NCBI GenBank assembly: GCA_965199055.1
Contig: CBDAQR010000003.1
Location: forward strand, 1,178,001 to 1,242,000
DNA from: CBDAQR01 sp965199055
GTDB lineage: Bacteria; Pseudomonadota; Gammaproteobacteria; Pseudomonadales; Halieaceae
DNA length: 64,000 bases
Direction of reading: 5' to 3'
The notes beneath the pieces were generated by a model that saw nothing but the letters and a program-made list of their open reading frames with translations, was not told the DNA's origin and searched no databases. The translations under genes were made by a program, and so were the position numbers. Shown here piece by piece: positions 25,549-34,546 of this stretch (within the stretch, counting starts at the first letter, position 1; the number at the start of each line of letters is the position of its first letter).

Positions 25549-27207
25549 TTACTGCTTCCCCCGCCAGGACTGGAAGGTTTCAACCGTTTCCACGGACTCA
25601 GGTCTCAAGTTCTCGATGCCCTCATAGGGCATACCGTAGCCGAGCTTGGCATGAGGGTCCTTCTTGATGGTCATCATATGACGCACCACCATGTCCTGAT
25701 AACTCGCTCCAGACCAGAGCGACATGCCGATATGGGGATTTTCTTCGCGCGGGTCGCGATACACGTTAAACACCTGTGCAGCCGCCGCTGGCATGCCCGG
25801 CGCAGCGAGATGCATCTTGTGCTCCTGTTTGACCACCGCTCGCAAGACTTCGTTCTGGTAGACATACACATAATCGCGGCGACCATTGTTTTCGCCCTGC
25901 AGCAGCAGGGCTGTTTGATCGAGACCATCGATGACTCTGTCGCGAGGAATATATTTATCAGCCTGCGCGACCCTGGCGAAGGTGGTATAGAGGTCCGCAA
26001 CGTGGATCATATCGCCCGCCGCAGAATCCGCTTCGATCACGCCCGGCCAACGCGCAAATGCGTCCACACGAATGCCGCCCTCCAGGAAGTCTGTTTTTCC
26101 GCCCCGATAGATGAGCTGACTCAACCCGGATGTCCCCTCGTAGTGGTACATCAGGCCATTGTCCGCCATAAACACCACGAGCGTATTCTCGGCGATGCCC
26201 AGCCTGTCAATCTCATCGAAAAGTTCACCCATCCATCCGTCCAGCAGCTGCAGCTTCTCGGCCATAAAGCCGCCATTGCGGCTTTTATTGGGCATCTGAT
26301 CGTGTACGAAATTAAGCGGGTAGAGCGGCCAGTACTGCAGGAAGAAGGGCTCATCCTCTCCGGCCAGGCGCTGCAACTGTTCCATCGCCTGCTTCTGGTA
26401 TCGCACATTCATTGCGTGATAGTGGGCCTGAGTCCATTCCTCACCCGCTTTCAGGTCAATTTCGCGAGCCTTGCCACCGGCCTCGGCCTCTACGCCCGTA
26501 ACCAGACCCTTGGGACGAAATTTCTGATCGACGTTGAATTCACCTGATTGCGTGCCCTCGTAATAGCCAAACATGTTGTTCGCTGTTGCAGCTTCTTTGG
26601 TCATAAGGGACAACTGCACCTGTTGGTGCAGCGGAAATGCTGCCCAGTCAAAGCCCTGATTGTGTGGATAGGACTCTTCGATATCGCCCTGGTGCCACTT
26701 GCCCACGTGGGCCGTGTTGTAACCCGCCTTGTTCAATACCTCGGCAATGGTCACCTCGCTCTTGGGAAGACCCTCGCCGACCAGGGCCACTTTCACCTCT
26801 TTCAGGCCCGTGCGAACCGGATGGCGTCCCGTCAAAAAGGCCGCCCGCGTAGGTGTGCAAGAGGGCTCCGTGTACATTCGCTCCAGGGACATACCCTGAC
26901 GCGCAAATTCGTTAATGTTGGGGGTGTCGATCCCCATCACGTAGTTCATGCGCCGACTGCCTAACTGGCCATAGCTGACGTCATCGATCAGCACGTAAAC
27001 AATATTCGGGCGCTTGCCGTCATTGCGTTCGCGAATCTCCGCCAACTGATCATCGACCGCTTTGTCCTGAGCCGCCCAGGCGTCGGCATGCTGACGCTTA
27101 AGGAAGTAATACTCCCCATCGTGAACTATATCTTTAGCCGCCACGCCATACGCCGCAGCCCCCAAGACCAGGCCAATACAGCCGGATAAGTAGTGTTTCA
27201 ATTTCAT
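25549..27207 (-). CDS. Sulfatase, intact
   Basis: Complete type I sulfatase of 552 residues, predicted periplasmic (signal peptide ending near A-A-K, residue 25). Metal Asp75-Asp76 lie in L-I-D-D-V, and formylglycine Cys117 in E-P-S-C-T-P-T-R. G-K-W-H-Q-G-D carries the conserved Lys/His pair, and A-D-N-G sits in the second half. It needs oxidation of Cys117 to formylglycine; no maturase gene is in the window. It is the best reference for what the broken sulfatase at 20353 has lost. It heads a leftward transcript with the barrel protein and diverges from an AraC-type regulator, the likely controller. Confidence 0.92.
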   Translation of the reverse strand: MKLKHYLSGCIGLVLGAAAYGVAAKDIVHDGEYYFLKRQHADAWAAQDKAVDDQLAEIRERNDGKRPNIVYVLIDDVSYGQLGSRRMNYVMGIDTPNINEFARQGMSLERMYTEPSCTPTRAAFLTGRHPVRTGLKEVKVALVGEGLPKSEVTIAEVLNKAGYNTAHVGKWHQGDIEESYPHNQGFDWAAFPLHQQVQLSLMTKEAATANNMFGYYEGTQSGEFNVDQKFRPKGLVTGVEAEAGGKAREIDLKAGEEWTQAHYHAMNVRYQKQAMEQLQRLAGEDEPFFLQYWPLYPLNFVHDQMPNKSRNGGFMAEKLQLLDGWMGELFDEIDRLGIAENTLVVFMADNGLMYHYEGTSGLSQLIYRGGKTDFLEGGIRVDAFARWPGVIEADSAAGDMIHVADLYTTFARVAQADKYIPRDRVIDGLDQTALLLQGENNGRRDYVYVYQNEVLRAVVKQEHKMHLAAPGMPAAAAQVFNVYRDPREENPHIGMSLWSGASYQDMVVRHMMTIKKDPHAKLGYGMPYEGIENLRPESVETVETFQSWRGKQ

Positions 27208-27305
27208 AAGACCCGTACCTGCTTCTATCGACCTTTACGTTATTGCGCGTATAGTGGATGAGCTATCGAAAATTCGCATAATGCGGTCACCGCGGAATAA
27301 GCAGC

Positions 27306-28226
27306 GTGCAGGGTTTTAAGAGCCAGTTTTCCAGTATCGAAGAGTTCAATGCCGCCATTCCTGGCTGGGAAATTAACTTCCAGCAAGTCGCGGCTGGCCC
27401 AGTTAAACCACAGATTGATGCCATTAAGAGCTCTGACCTGATAATCAACAAAGTGGCAATCGACCAAACGATTTCCCAATCGGGTGCCGCCCCGGAGGGC
27501 ATGCGAACCTTCGCCCTGCTGACGCCAGGCAGTCGAGAGCTTAACTGGTGCGGACAAATCATCTCCAGCACCACGCTAGAGGAGTTTGCCGCCGGCGCGG
27601 AATTCGACTGCCGCTCCGATCAAACTTTCGATGTGCGCACTGTATCGGTATCGATGAACGCGTTGGAGGCCGTTGCGGAAGCAGAAGGCGTATCTATGGG
27701 AAAGAATGCGTTTTCTGTGTATCAACCAGCGCCAGAAGCACTTAAGCATATTGCCTATTACACTGACCGCTTGCTGAATATGAAGTCTGCCGGTGGGGCC
27801 TCCGCCGCTCGCATCGTTCAAGGCCTGTCTGCAGACCTGGAACATCTGCTAGTGGAATCCATAAGTTATAGACCCACTCGGCAACGACAATGCCTCACAT
27901 CGCGGATCGCAGTGCGCCAGCGTGCGCTGGCCTATCTACATCGGCACGATCACGAACCGATCAGCATCGGTGCGCTCTGCACCAGCATCGGCACCAGCTG
28001 GCGCCAGCTGAATTACGCATTCAATGAGTGTTTCGATATGGGACCTAAGGCCTATCATCAGCAGCTTCGGCTGCGGGGGCTGCGCCGCGACTTGAAGGCA
28101 GACAACAATGCTCGCTCCGTTACAGAGCTAGCCGCACACTGGGGCTTCACACACTTCGGGCAACTGGCGAAAGACTACAAATTACTCTTCGGCGAGACGC
28201 CGTCTGCAACGCTGCAAAACCACTAG
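27306..28226 (+). CDS. AraC-family transcriptional regulator
   Basis: A 306-residue regulator with a C-terminal AraC-type double helix-turn-helix (residues ~205-300; I-S-I-G-A-L-C-T-S-I-G-T-S-W-R-Q-L-N-Y-A-F then V-T-E-L-A-A-H-W-G-F-T-H-F-G-Q-L-A-K-D-Y). The N-terminal ~200 residues are of the type seen in ethanolamine-operon-like activators. The start is GTG 27306. It diverges from the sulfatase across 98 nt, which include the short inverted repeat GCGGT-C-ACCGC, a possible site. Sulfatase control is inferred from position. Confidence 0.85.
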   Translation: MQGFKSQFSSIEEFNAAIPGWEINFQQVAAGPVKPQIDAIKSSDLIINKVAIDQTISQSGAAPEGMRTFALLTPGSRELNWCGQIISSTTLEEFAAGAEFDCRSDQTFDVRTVSVSMNALEAVAEAEGVSMGKNAFSVYQPAPEALKHIAYYTDRLLNMKSAGGASAARIVQGLSADLEHLLVESISYRPTRQRQCLTSRIAVRQRALAYLHRHDHEPISIGALCTSIGTSWRQLNYAFNECFDMGPKAYHQQLRLRGLRRDLKADNNARSVTELAAHWGFTHFGQLAKDYKLLFGETPSATLQNH

Positions 28227-28296
28227 CACCGACGAAGAGACAAGCCATGTCTGAACCACTGATAAAGTCACGTGAAGCTGATAGGTTCCATTTTCA

Positions 28297-28344
28297 ATCG
28301 GGGGTGACAGCAGCGCGCTGGTTGGGGACAATAGCGCCCCCGAT
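28297..28344 (+). promoter_or_regulatory. Stem-loop in the DAHP synthase leader
   Basis: ATCGGGGG (28297-28304) pairs with CCCCCGAT (28337-28344), giving an 8-bp stem with a 32-nt loop that could fold further. It ends 25 nt before the DAHP synthase ATG, and only a short T run (TTT) follows. It may be a leader control element or the terminator of the AraC gene. Confidence 0.4.
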
Positions 28345-28369
28345 TTAGCAGCACCTCCAAAGACAGACC

Positions 28370-29422
28370 ATGGATCCCAGAACCGACGACCTGCGCATCA
28401 ATAAGTCGCAGCCGCTGATTAGTCCCGCCGCCCTGGCAGAAGAGCTACCCCTACCTGAGGGCGCCGGGCAGTTCGTGCAGCAGGCACGCCAGACCATCGA
28501 GAATATTCTCTGTGGCAAGGACCCACGGGTCGTTGCCATCGTCGGCCCCTGTTCTGTTCACGATCCGGAAGCGCTACTGGATTTTGCGCGCCAGTTTAAG
28601 GCAAGCACAGATCAGCTCACGGACGCGATCTATCCCGTGCTACGAGTGTACTTCGAAAAACCGCGAACCATCGTGGGTTGGAAAGGCCTGATCAATGATC
28701 CTGACCTCAATGGCAGCTTTCACATCGATAAGGGCCTGCACCTTGCCAGACAAGTATTGATCGACGTGGCCGAGATCGGTTTGCCAGCAGCCAGTGAATT
28801 TCTCGACACCACCCTGGGGCAGTTCTATGCAGACCTAGTGAGCTTCGGCGCTATTGGGGCGCGGACGGTGGAGAGCCAGATTCACCGAGAACTGGCCTCG
28901 GGGCTGTCGATGCCTGTCGGCTTCAAAAATGGCACTAGCGGAGACATGGGCGTGGCGATCGATGCCATTCGCTCGGCAAGTCATCCCCACTGGTTTCCGT
29001 CACTGACGACAACAGGCGCACCGGCCATTTTGCATTCTACCGGCAATGAACATAGCTACCTGATTCTGCGCGGCGGCTCTGAAACGGGGCCTAACTACGA
29101 AGCAGAACACATACAGGCCGCCAGTAAAGTGCTGGATGAACACGAGCTACCGCGCTCGGTTATTGTCGACTGCAGCCACGGCAACAGCCGTAAAGACCAT
29201 GAACGCCAGGCCGACGTCATGCACTGCCTGGCCGGGCAGATCGACGCCGGAGAAACCGCGATCCGCGGCGTGATGCTGGAAAGCCACCTGGTAGCCGGGA
29301 ATCAGAAAGTGGTAGATGGTGTGGCCCCGACCTACGGACAGAGCATTACTGATGCCTGCCTGTCACTCGAGGCCACGCTGCCCCTGCTGGAGCAGATGGC
29401 CGAGATCATTCGGTCGCGCTAA
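28370..29422 (+). CDS. 3-deoxy-7-phosphoheptulonate synthase (DAHP synthase), class I
   Basis: First enzyme of the shikimate pathway: condenses phosphoenolpyruvate and erythrose-4-phosphate. At 350 residues it is the AroF/AroG/AroH size. Motifs seen are V-A-I-V-G-P-C-S-V-H-D, R-V-Y-F-E-K-P-R-T-I-V-G-W-K-G, G-A-R-T-V-E-S-Q, G-F-K-N-G-T-S-G and D-C-S-H-G-N-S. Cys in G-P-C and the late His/Glu residues bind the metal. Which aromatic amino acid inhibits it cannot be assigned safely, so I give no symbol. The stop abuts the convergent DUF481 gene with no gap. Confidence 0.95.
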   Translation: MDPRTDDLRINKSQPLISPAALAEELPLPEGAGQFVQQARQTIENILCGKDPRVVAIVGPCSVHDPEALLDFARQFKASTDQLTDAIYPVLRVYFEKPRTIVGWKGLINDPDLNGSFHIDKGLHLARQVLIDVAEIGLPAASEFLDTTLGQFYADLVSFGAIGARTVESQIHRELASGLSMPVGFKNGTSGDMGVAIDAIRSASHPHWFPSLTTTGAPAILHSTGNEHSYLILRGGSETGPNYEAEHIQAASKVLDEHELPRSVIVDCSHGNSRKDHERQADVMHCLAGQIDAGETAIRGVMLESHLVAGNQKVVDGVAPTYGQSITDACLSLEATLPLLEQMAEIIRSR

Positions 29423-30442
29423 TTACCACTCATAACCGAGTTTGAAGTTGTAGGTTTCGTCTGTGTCGTCGACACCGTCGACGGCACCACCGTCATACTC
29501 GTAAATTACTTCAAGCGAGGCTTTCACACCCATCACGGTGGGAAAACTCACACCAACGCGGGTATCCACCAGCAATTCGTCGAACTCATCGAAATTGAGC
29601 ACGCCCACCTGGTCTGCATAAAGGTCGAGCCAGGGGAATAGTTCGGTGGTCGCACGGAACTCCCAGTTTGCGCCCCAGAAATCATTGTCTTCGGCTACAT
29701 CGAATTGCTCATCGACGTAGACAACACCCACTTCGCCCGACACCGCAAGGTAGGGCGTGTCGAAAAACTGGCGGCCAACGTAAGGACCTACAGTGGTCCT
29801 CAAGTCCAAATCCGCGAACTCGTCATACGCGAATGCCACCTGCATACCGTAATAGTCGTCCGGGTTTTGCTCGCGGAATCGATCGTACTTATTGCGCAGG
29901 TTCCACTGGTTCTTGTTCTTGTCGCCATTGGCTTCATCACGCTCGTAGTTGCCGCGAATCGTGTAGCGGTCGGCCAGACTGCGCCAGATGGTCTCAAAAT
30001 CCCCATCCCACTCGTCCGTATCGGTGTTACCGCGCTCAGACTGCAGATAGACGTTTACGTCACCAAACCACTTATAGCCATCGCCCATACGCCAGGGTTC
30101 CGGGTTCACGAAAGCGATCTCCCCAGGATTGAAGTTAGCTTTTGTGCCATCCGGGCCCTTAGCCACTGTGCCATCTTCGGTGGACACTAACTGCTGATCG
30201 CGCAAAACCGTGCGATCTTTAAGCTTGAGGTTCACCGGCTGCGCCGTGGTGATGCGCTCAATGTTTTCGCCAGCAATAGTGATCTCACCCGCGAACGGGG
30301 TATCGAACACAATGCCGCCATCTTGCGCGCTGACAAGGGTACCGATAATTTTCGAGCCATTTTTGAGGAGAATTTCATCGGCCATGGACAGGCTGCTCAG
30401 GCAGGCGGCGAGCAGCAGTACAACAATCTGCCTGGTATTCAT
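29423..30442 (-). CDS. DUF481 outer-membrane protein
   Basis: Secreted beta-barrel-type protein of the DUF481/YdiY family, 339 residues from ATG 30442. That start is chosen over 30514 because it is preceded by ACAGGAAACAG and opens a proper signal peptide (M-N-T-R-Q-I-V-V-L-L-L-A-A). After cleavage near S-M-A-D, a short SH3-like stretch (L-L-K-N-G-S-K-I-I-G-T-L) precedes the barrel of D/Y/W-rich strands, ending in F-K-L-G-Y-E-W. The family is thought to consist of salt-induced or structural outer-membrane proteins; the exact function is unknown. The protein is very acidic, as often seen in marine bacteria. Confidence 0.82.
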   Translation of the reverse strand: MNTRQIVVLLLAACLSSLSMADEILLKNGSKIIGTLVSAQDGGIVFDTPFAGEITIAGENIERITTAQPVNLKLKDRTVLRDQQLVSTEDGTVAKGPDGTKANFNPGEIAFVNPEPWRMGDGYKWFGDVNVYLQSERGNTDTDEWDGDFETIWRSLADRYTIRGNYERDEANGDKNKNQWNLRNKYDRFREQNPDDYYGMQVAFAYDEFADLDLRTTVGPYVGRQFFDTPYLAVSGEVGVVYVDEQFDVAEDNDFWGANWEFRATTELFPWLDLYADQVGVLNFDEFDELLVDTRVGVSFPTVMGVKASLEVIYEYDGGAVDGVDDTDETYNFKLGYEW

Positions 30443-30539
30443 TTTTCTGTTTCCTGTGTTGCGGGATTGAGTCGCGCGCATTATACGATGTAGATGCGAT
30501 GTTCCATCACGCAACTATTTACGAACAGAGGCTTTATTT

Positions 30540-31652
30540 ATGGCAATCCAGACTGAGAGTCGCACGGCGTTGCGCGAATTGATCGCGCTATTGCAGGAGG
30601 TGGATGAGCGCTGGGCGGGCGAGGAGTGGAACCTATTCGCGGCTGAGGATGTAGTTGGCGCCCATCGCTCTTTGATGCACATACTGGACGGCGCGGTTGG
30701 CACCATGTTCGAGAACGACCCCGCCTCTCCTGTCATGCGCAGGATCGTCACGCCAACGCGCAAGTTCACCGGCGACAATTCAGATGCCATCTACTTCGAT
30801 GCGCCCATCAGCGCCGACCACGAATATCGCATACGCGGAAACATGCATGGTGCGGTGTATGTTTCGATCACCGTCGAAGAAGGCACTGCCGATGGCAGCC
30901 TGGGTTCAAAGGTCGGCGGCATCATCAATGACACCGAGTTTGAAACCGATGAAGATGGCAACTTCGAAATTCGCCTCGGTGGCGAGCCGACAGACAAAAA
31001 CTGGCTGGCACTAACGCCGGATGCATCGCGGATAACAACCCGGCACTATTTCGAGGAAAAGGAATCGGCCGCGGCCAATCCATCTCGAGAACCAAGCTTC
31101 TCCATCGAGATATTAAACCCTCGCGCTGCGCCCCCGGTGCCGAACGATGATGCGGTCGCTGCGGGTATTCGTCGAGTGGCGCAATTTATCCGTAGTCGCA
31201 CCGTGGGGATGCCGCCCATGGCGGAGACCGCGGAAAGTGTGCCATTTCTATCTATTGTGCCCAATGAATTTCCAGCGCCGGTGGTGCCGGGTGACATGGG
31301 ACTCGCCGCAGTGGATGCCGCCTATTCCATGGCGCCCTATTTCCTGGGTCCGGAGGAAGCGCTGGTGATCACCGGCCGCTGGCTCCAGTGCCGTATGGCC
31401 AACATCTGCCTGTGGACGCGCTGGCAACAAACCTTTGACTACATGAATCGGCAGGTGTCACTGAACCGCGCCCAGACCGAGCTGGAAGATGACGGCTCCT
31501 TCAGAATCGTGCTGGCGCATAGTGACCCAGGCTGCAAAAACTGGATCGATACGGAAGGCCGAGCGTTAGGCCTGGTGTTCTGGCGCTTCTTCCTGCCGGA
31601 GGGCGAAATCGAAACGCCGCAGGCGCAGGTGGTCCCCTTCAGCCAGCTATAA
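30540..31652 (+). CDS. DUF1214-type protein
   Basis: A 370-residue protein without a signal peptide. The C-terminal third has the pattern of DUF1214 (late D-D-G-S-F-R-I-V-L-A-H-S-D-P-G, then N-W-I-D-T-E-G-R-A-L-G-L-V-F-W-R). This domain often occurs in proteins near steroid or lipid degradation genes in actinobacteria and proteobacteria. The N-terminal part contains a beta-rich region (Y-R-I-R-G-N-M-H-G-A-V-Y-V-S-I-T). I cannot assign a reaction. Its 3' end overlaps the convergent oxyR gene by 14 nt. Confidence 0.65.
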   Translation: MAIQTESRTALRELIALLQEVDERWAGEEWNLFAAEDVVGAHRSLMHILDGAVGTMFENDPASPVMRRIVTPTRKFTGDNSDAIYFDAPISADHEYRIRGNMHGAVYVSITVEEGTADGSLGSKVGGIINDTEFETDEDGNFEIRLGGEPTDKNWLALTPDASRITTRHYFEEKESAAANPSREPSFSIEILNPRAAPPVPNDDAVAAGIRRVAQFIRSRTVGMPPMAETAESVPFLSIVPNEFPAPVVPGDMGLAAVDAAYSMAPYFLGPEEALVITGRWLQCRMANICLWTRWQQTFDYMNRQVSLNRAQTELEDDGSFRIVLAHSDPGCKNWIDTEGRALGLVFWRFFLPEGEIETPQAQVVPFSQL

Positions 31653-32529
31653 AATCACCGAGCAGGGTGAACTCGGCGCGCCTTGGGGTCTTCTTGCGCC
31701 ACATGAGGCCGATGGAACGCGAAACATCCTTTTCCTTGAATTGATGCGTTTGCACATCGGTACCGGTGAGGATTCGTGAATCGAGTGCCATCTGCGGTAA
31801 CAGCGTCACGCCGATACCATTGGCCACCATCTGCACAATCGTATTAAGACTGGTGGCCTGGTAGGGGATGGAGACCTCCGCATCTTTGAGCTTGCAGGCC
31901 TCCAGCGCATGATCGCGAAGGCAGTGCCCATCCTCGAGCAATAGTAAATCCTGCTGTTGCAGATCAGCGGTGCACACCTGCTCTACGCTCGCCAGCTCAT
32001 GCCCCTTCGGGCAGGCAAACAAAAACTCATCATCAAACAGGTGCATGGTCTCGACGTTCTCGGCAGGATACGGCAACGCGAGCAGAAGCACGTCGAGCTC
32101 TCCGTGGTGCAGGGCATCGACCAAGTGGCCGCTGAGGTCCTCACGAATAAACAGCTGAAAGTCAGGGTGCTTCTTGCGCATTCGCTTCAATAGCCCCGGC
32201 AGGATGAACGGCGCAATGGTGGGGATCACACCCAGTCGCATCTTGCCCGTGAAGGGTTCACTGGATGCATCGCAGGTAGCGACGAGGTCTTCAACCTCCA
32301 TCAAAATATTGCGCCCGCGCTCGACCACTTCCCGCCCCAGAACGCTGAGAATGACCTGGCGATTATTGCGCTCTACCAGTGCCACGCCGAGCGCATCTTC
32401 GAGTTCAAGGATGCCCGCACTCAAGGTAGATTGCGACACGTGACAAGCCTTGGCCGCATTGCCGAAGTGGCCGTGTTCCGCCACGGCGCTCAAATAGCGC
32501 AGTTGCTTTAGTGTGGGCTGTCTACTCAT
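31639..32529 (-). CDS. oxyR: OxyR, peroxide-sensing LysR-type regulator
   Basis: LysR-family activator of 296 residues. An N-terminal HTH (residues ~4-63) is followed by the substrate-binding-like domain. The OxyR signature L-E-D-G-H-C-L-R-D-H-A-L-E-A-C is present, with Cys203 and Cys212 spaced exactly as the redox pair Cys199/Cys208 of E. coli OxyR. Oxidation by H2O2 forms their disulfide and switches on target genes. It is divergent from the rubrerythrin operon, the evident target. The intergenic region has an ATCGA-N5-TCGAT repeat (32544-32558) close to the oxyR start, but I cannot fit a full four-box OxyR site. Confidence 0.92.
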   Translation of the reverse strand: MSRQPTLKQLRYLSAVAEHGHFGNAAKACHVSQSTLSAGILELEDALGVALVERNNRQVILSVLGREVVERGRNILMEVEDLVATCDASSEPFTGKMRLGVIPTIAPFILPGLLKRMRKKHPDFQLFIREDLSGHLVDALHHGELDVLLLALPYPAENVETMHLFDDEFLFACPKGHELASVEQVCTADLQQQDLLLLEDGHCLRDHALEACKLKDAEVSIPYQATSLNTIVQMVANGIGVTLLPQMALDSRILTGTDVQTHQFKEKDVSRSIGLMWRKKTPRRAEFTLLGDFIAG

Positions 32530-32588
32530 GCGCAGACTATACCATCGAAAAAATCGATCGGCTATTCACAAATTTTTAATTATACAGA

Positions 32589-32618
32589 TTCACAAATCGG
32601 GTCTAGTCTTTGTATAAG
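32589..32618 (+). promoter_or_regulatory. Probable sigma-70 promoter of rubrerythrin operon
   Basis: TTCACA (32589-32594) and TATAAG (32613-32618) are spaced by 18 bp. The predicted transcript start is about 80 nt before the rubrerythrin ATG. The upstream side lies toward oxyR, as expected for OxyR activation. Confidence 0.45.
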
Positions 32619-32708
32619 TCGAAAAGCAATACGGCTTGAAGGGACCGGCGTACCAAATCACGTAATCCCACTTCACATGTGAAAGAGCAGTAAACCAGGA
32701 GAAACAAA

Positions 32709-33128
32709 ATGTCATTGAAAGGCAGCCAAACTGAAGAAAACCTGAAAGCAGCATTCGCAGGCGAGTCGCAGGCTAACCGTCGCTACCTGTATTTTGCCGC
32801 GAAGGCAGACGTCGAAGGCTACAACGATGTTGCCGCCGTGTTCCGCTCCACCGCCGAAGGTGAGACCGGTCATGCCCACGGACACCTCGAGTACCTGGAA
32901 GAAACCGGTGATCCCGCAACCGGCCTGCCGATTGGCAGCACCTCTGACAACCTCAAAGCAGCCATCGCCGGCGAAACTCACGAGTACACCGACATGTACC
33001 CGGGAATGGCCAAGACGGCACGCGACGAAGGTTTCGATGAGATCGCTGACTGGATGGAAACCCTGGCCAAGGCTGAGCGCAGCCACGCCAACCGTTTCCA
33101 GAAAGCACTCGATACGCTGGACGACTAA
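32709..33128 (+). CDS. Rubrerythrin without rubredoxin domain
   Basis: A 139-residue ferritin-like diiron protein that reduces hydrogen peroxide. The four-helix bundle ligands are seen in F-A-G-E-S-Q-A-N-R-R-Y, E-G-E-T-G-H, A-G-E-T-H-E-Y and K-A-E-R-S-H-A-N-R-F. Classical rubrerythrin carries a C-terminal rubredoxin domain with two C-x-x-C pairs; here the protein stops after the bundle, so electrons must come from a partner, perhaps the Fe-S protein encoded next. A GGAG ribosome site is present. It lies opposite oxyR and is presumably peroxide-induced. Confidence 0.92.
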   Translation: MSLKGSQTEENLKAAFAGESQANRRYLYFAAKADVEGYNDVAAVFRSTAEGETGHAHGHLEYLEETGDPATGLPIGSTSDNLKAAIAGETHEYTDMYPGMAKTARDEGFDEIADWMETLAKAERSHANRFQKALDTLDD

Positions 33129-33140
33129 GAACCCCCACCT

Positions 33141-33181
33141 GGGCGGGAGCACCCTCTATCCAGGGGCCCCGCCCTCTTTTT
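33141..33181 (+). terminator. Hairpin with T run between rubrerythrin and Fe-S gene
   Basis: GGGCGGG (33141-33147) pairs with CCCGCCC (33168-33174), followed by TCTTTTT. It is 12 nt after the rubrerythrin stop and 12 nt before the next start, so it probably attenuates: much rubrerythrin mRNA, less of the downstream genes. Confidence 0.65.
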
Positions 33182-33192
33182 GAGAATTCACT

Positions 33193-34521
33193 ATGTCAGT
33201 CAGAGAAGGTTCACTGGAGGCACCCACTCGCCATCCAATCGATTGGAAGAGTGAGAAGTTCTGGGACAAAGACGATCTCAACAACGAATTGGAGCGCGTC
33301 TACGATATCTGCCACGGCTGCCGCCGCTGCGTCAGTCTGTGTGATTCCTTCCCAACGCTGTTCGACCTGGTCGACGAATCAGACACCATGGAAGTCGACG
33401 GTGTCGACAAAGCTGACTACAGCAAGGTGGTAGACCAGTGCTATCTCTGCGACCTTTGTTATATGACCAAATGCCCCTATGTTCCGCCCCATGAGTGGAA
33501 CGTGGACTTCCCGCACCTGATGTTGCGGGCCAAGGCAGTGAAGTTTAAGGAGGAAGGCGCACGCTTTCGCGATCGCGTCTTGACCAGCACGGATGCGGTC
33601 AGTAAAGCGGCCACGATCCCGCTGGTTGATATCACCGTGAACGTCCTGAACAAAAACTCAGGCTTCCGCAAAATTTTCGAGAAAACCCTGGGGGTGCACC
33701 ACGAGGCACCCGTACCCGAGTACCACCGCAACACACTGCGCAAGCGCGTTGCCCCGATGGTTCAGGCCCTGGAAGCCAATCCGATGAATGGCACCACTGG
33801 CAAAGTGGCGCTATACGCGACCTGCTACGGCAACTACAACACGCCTCATGTCGGCGAAGATTTCGTGAAGGTATACCAGCACAACGGCATTCACATCGAT
33901 ATCGTGCCGAAGGAACAATGCTGCGGCATGCCCAAGTTGGAGCTGGGTGACCTGGATACGGTGAACAAACTAAAAGAAGCGAATATTCCCGTGCTGGCCA
34001 AGTTGGTGGATGAGGGCTACGACCTCATTGCACCCATCCCCTCCTGCGTACTGATGTACAAGCAGGAACTGCCGCTCATGTACCCCGACGACGAGGATGT
34101 TAAGAAGGTACAGGCAGCATTTTTTGACCCCTTCGAATACCTGTGGCTGCGCCACAAAGAAGGCGGGCTGAAGACAGAATTCCCCAATGCACTGGGCGAT
34201 GTGGCCTGGCAAGTCTCCTGCCACCTGCGTGTACAGAATATTGGCCTGAAAACCCGTGACGTATTGAACCTGGTACCGGGGACCGAAGTTCACGCCCAGG
34301 AGCGCTGCTCGGGTCACGATGGCACCTACGCGGTAAAAGAAGAGACGCGCGCCAAGTCGATCAAGATCGCACGCCCCATCGTGCGCAAGGTGGACCAGAT
34401 CGAGCCAGACCACCTGGCCAGCGACTGCCCCATGGCCGCCACGCACATTGCCAACCTGTCCGAAAAGGTCGATTCAGCAGAGCACCCTATGAGCCTGCTG
34501 CGAATGGCCTACGGACTCTAG
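33193..34521 (+). CDS. CCG-domain Fe-S oxidoreductase of rubrerythrin module
   Basis: A 442-residue cytoplasmic Fe-S protein related to GlpC and heterodisulfide reductase subunits. Two [4Fe-4S] motifs stand near the N-terminus: C-H-G-C-R-R-C-V-S-L-C and C-Y-L-C-D-L-C-Y-M-T-K-C-P. A first cysteine-rich CCG-type motif is complete (E-Q-C-C-G-M-P), and the second reads R-C-S-G-H, with one Cys replaced. Homologues sit beside rubrerythrin and DUF3501 in many proteobacteria, so a role as electron donor to the rubredoxin-less rubrerythrin is likely (family context plus inference). Confidence 0.87.
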   Translation: MSVREGSLEAPTRHPIDWKSEKFWDKDDLNNELERVYDICHGCRRCVSLCDSFPTLFDLVDESDTMEVDGVDKADYSKVVDQCYLCDLCYMTKCPYVPPHEWNVDFPHLMLRAKAVKFKEEGARFRDRVLTSTDAVSKAATIPLVDITVNVLNKNSGFRKIFEKTLGVHHEAPVPEYHRNTLRKRVAPMVQALEANPMNGTTGKVALYATCYGNYNTPHVGEDFVKVYQHNGIHIDIVPKEQCCGMPKLELGDLDTVNKLKEANIPVLAKLVDEGYDLIAPIPSCVLMYKQELPLMYPDDEDVKKVQAAFFDPFEYLWLRHKEGGLKTEFPNALGDVAWQVSCHLRVQNIGLKTRDVLNLVPGTEVHAQERCSGHDGTYAVKEETRAKSIKIARPIVRKVDQIEPDHLASDCPMAATHIANLSEKVDSAEHPMSLLRMAYGL

Positions 34522-34546
34522 AAACAACGAAGTGAGAGAGAACACC

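Noticed and set aside
25303..26547. Forward open frame of 414 codons
   Set aside because: Antisense to the intact sulfatase and the barrel protein; a composition shadow.
32530..32580. Canonical four-box OxyR binding site
   Set aside because: Only an ATCGA-N5-TCGAT repeat and isolated CTAT boxes are seen; the ATAG/CTAT spacing does not fit the full consensus.
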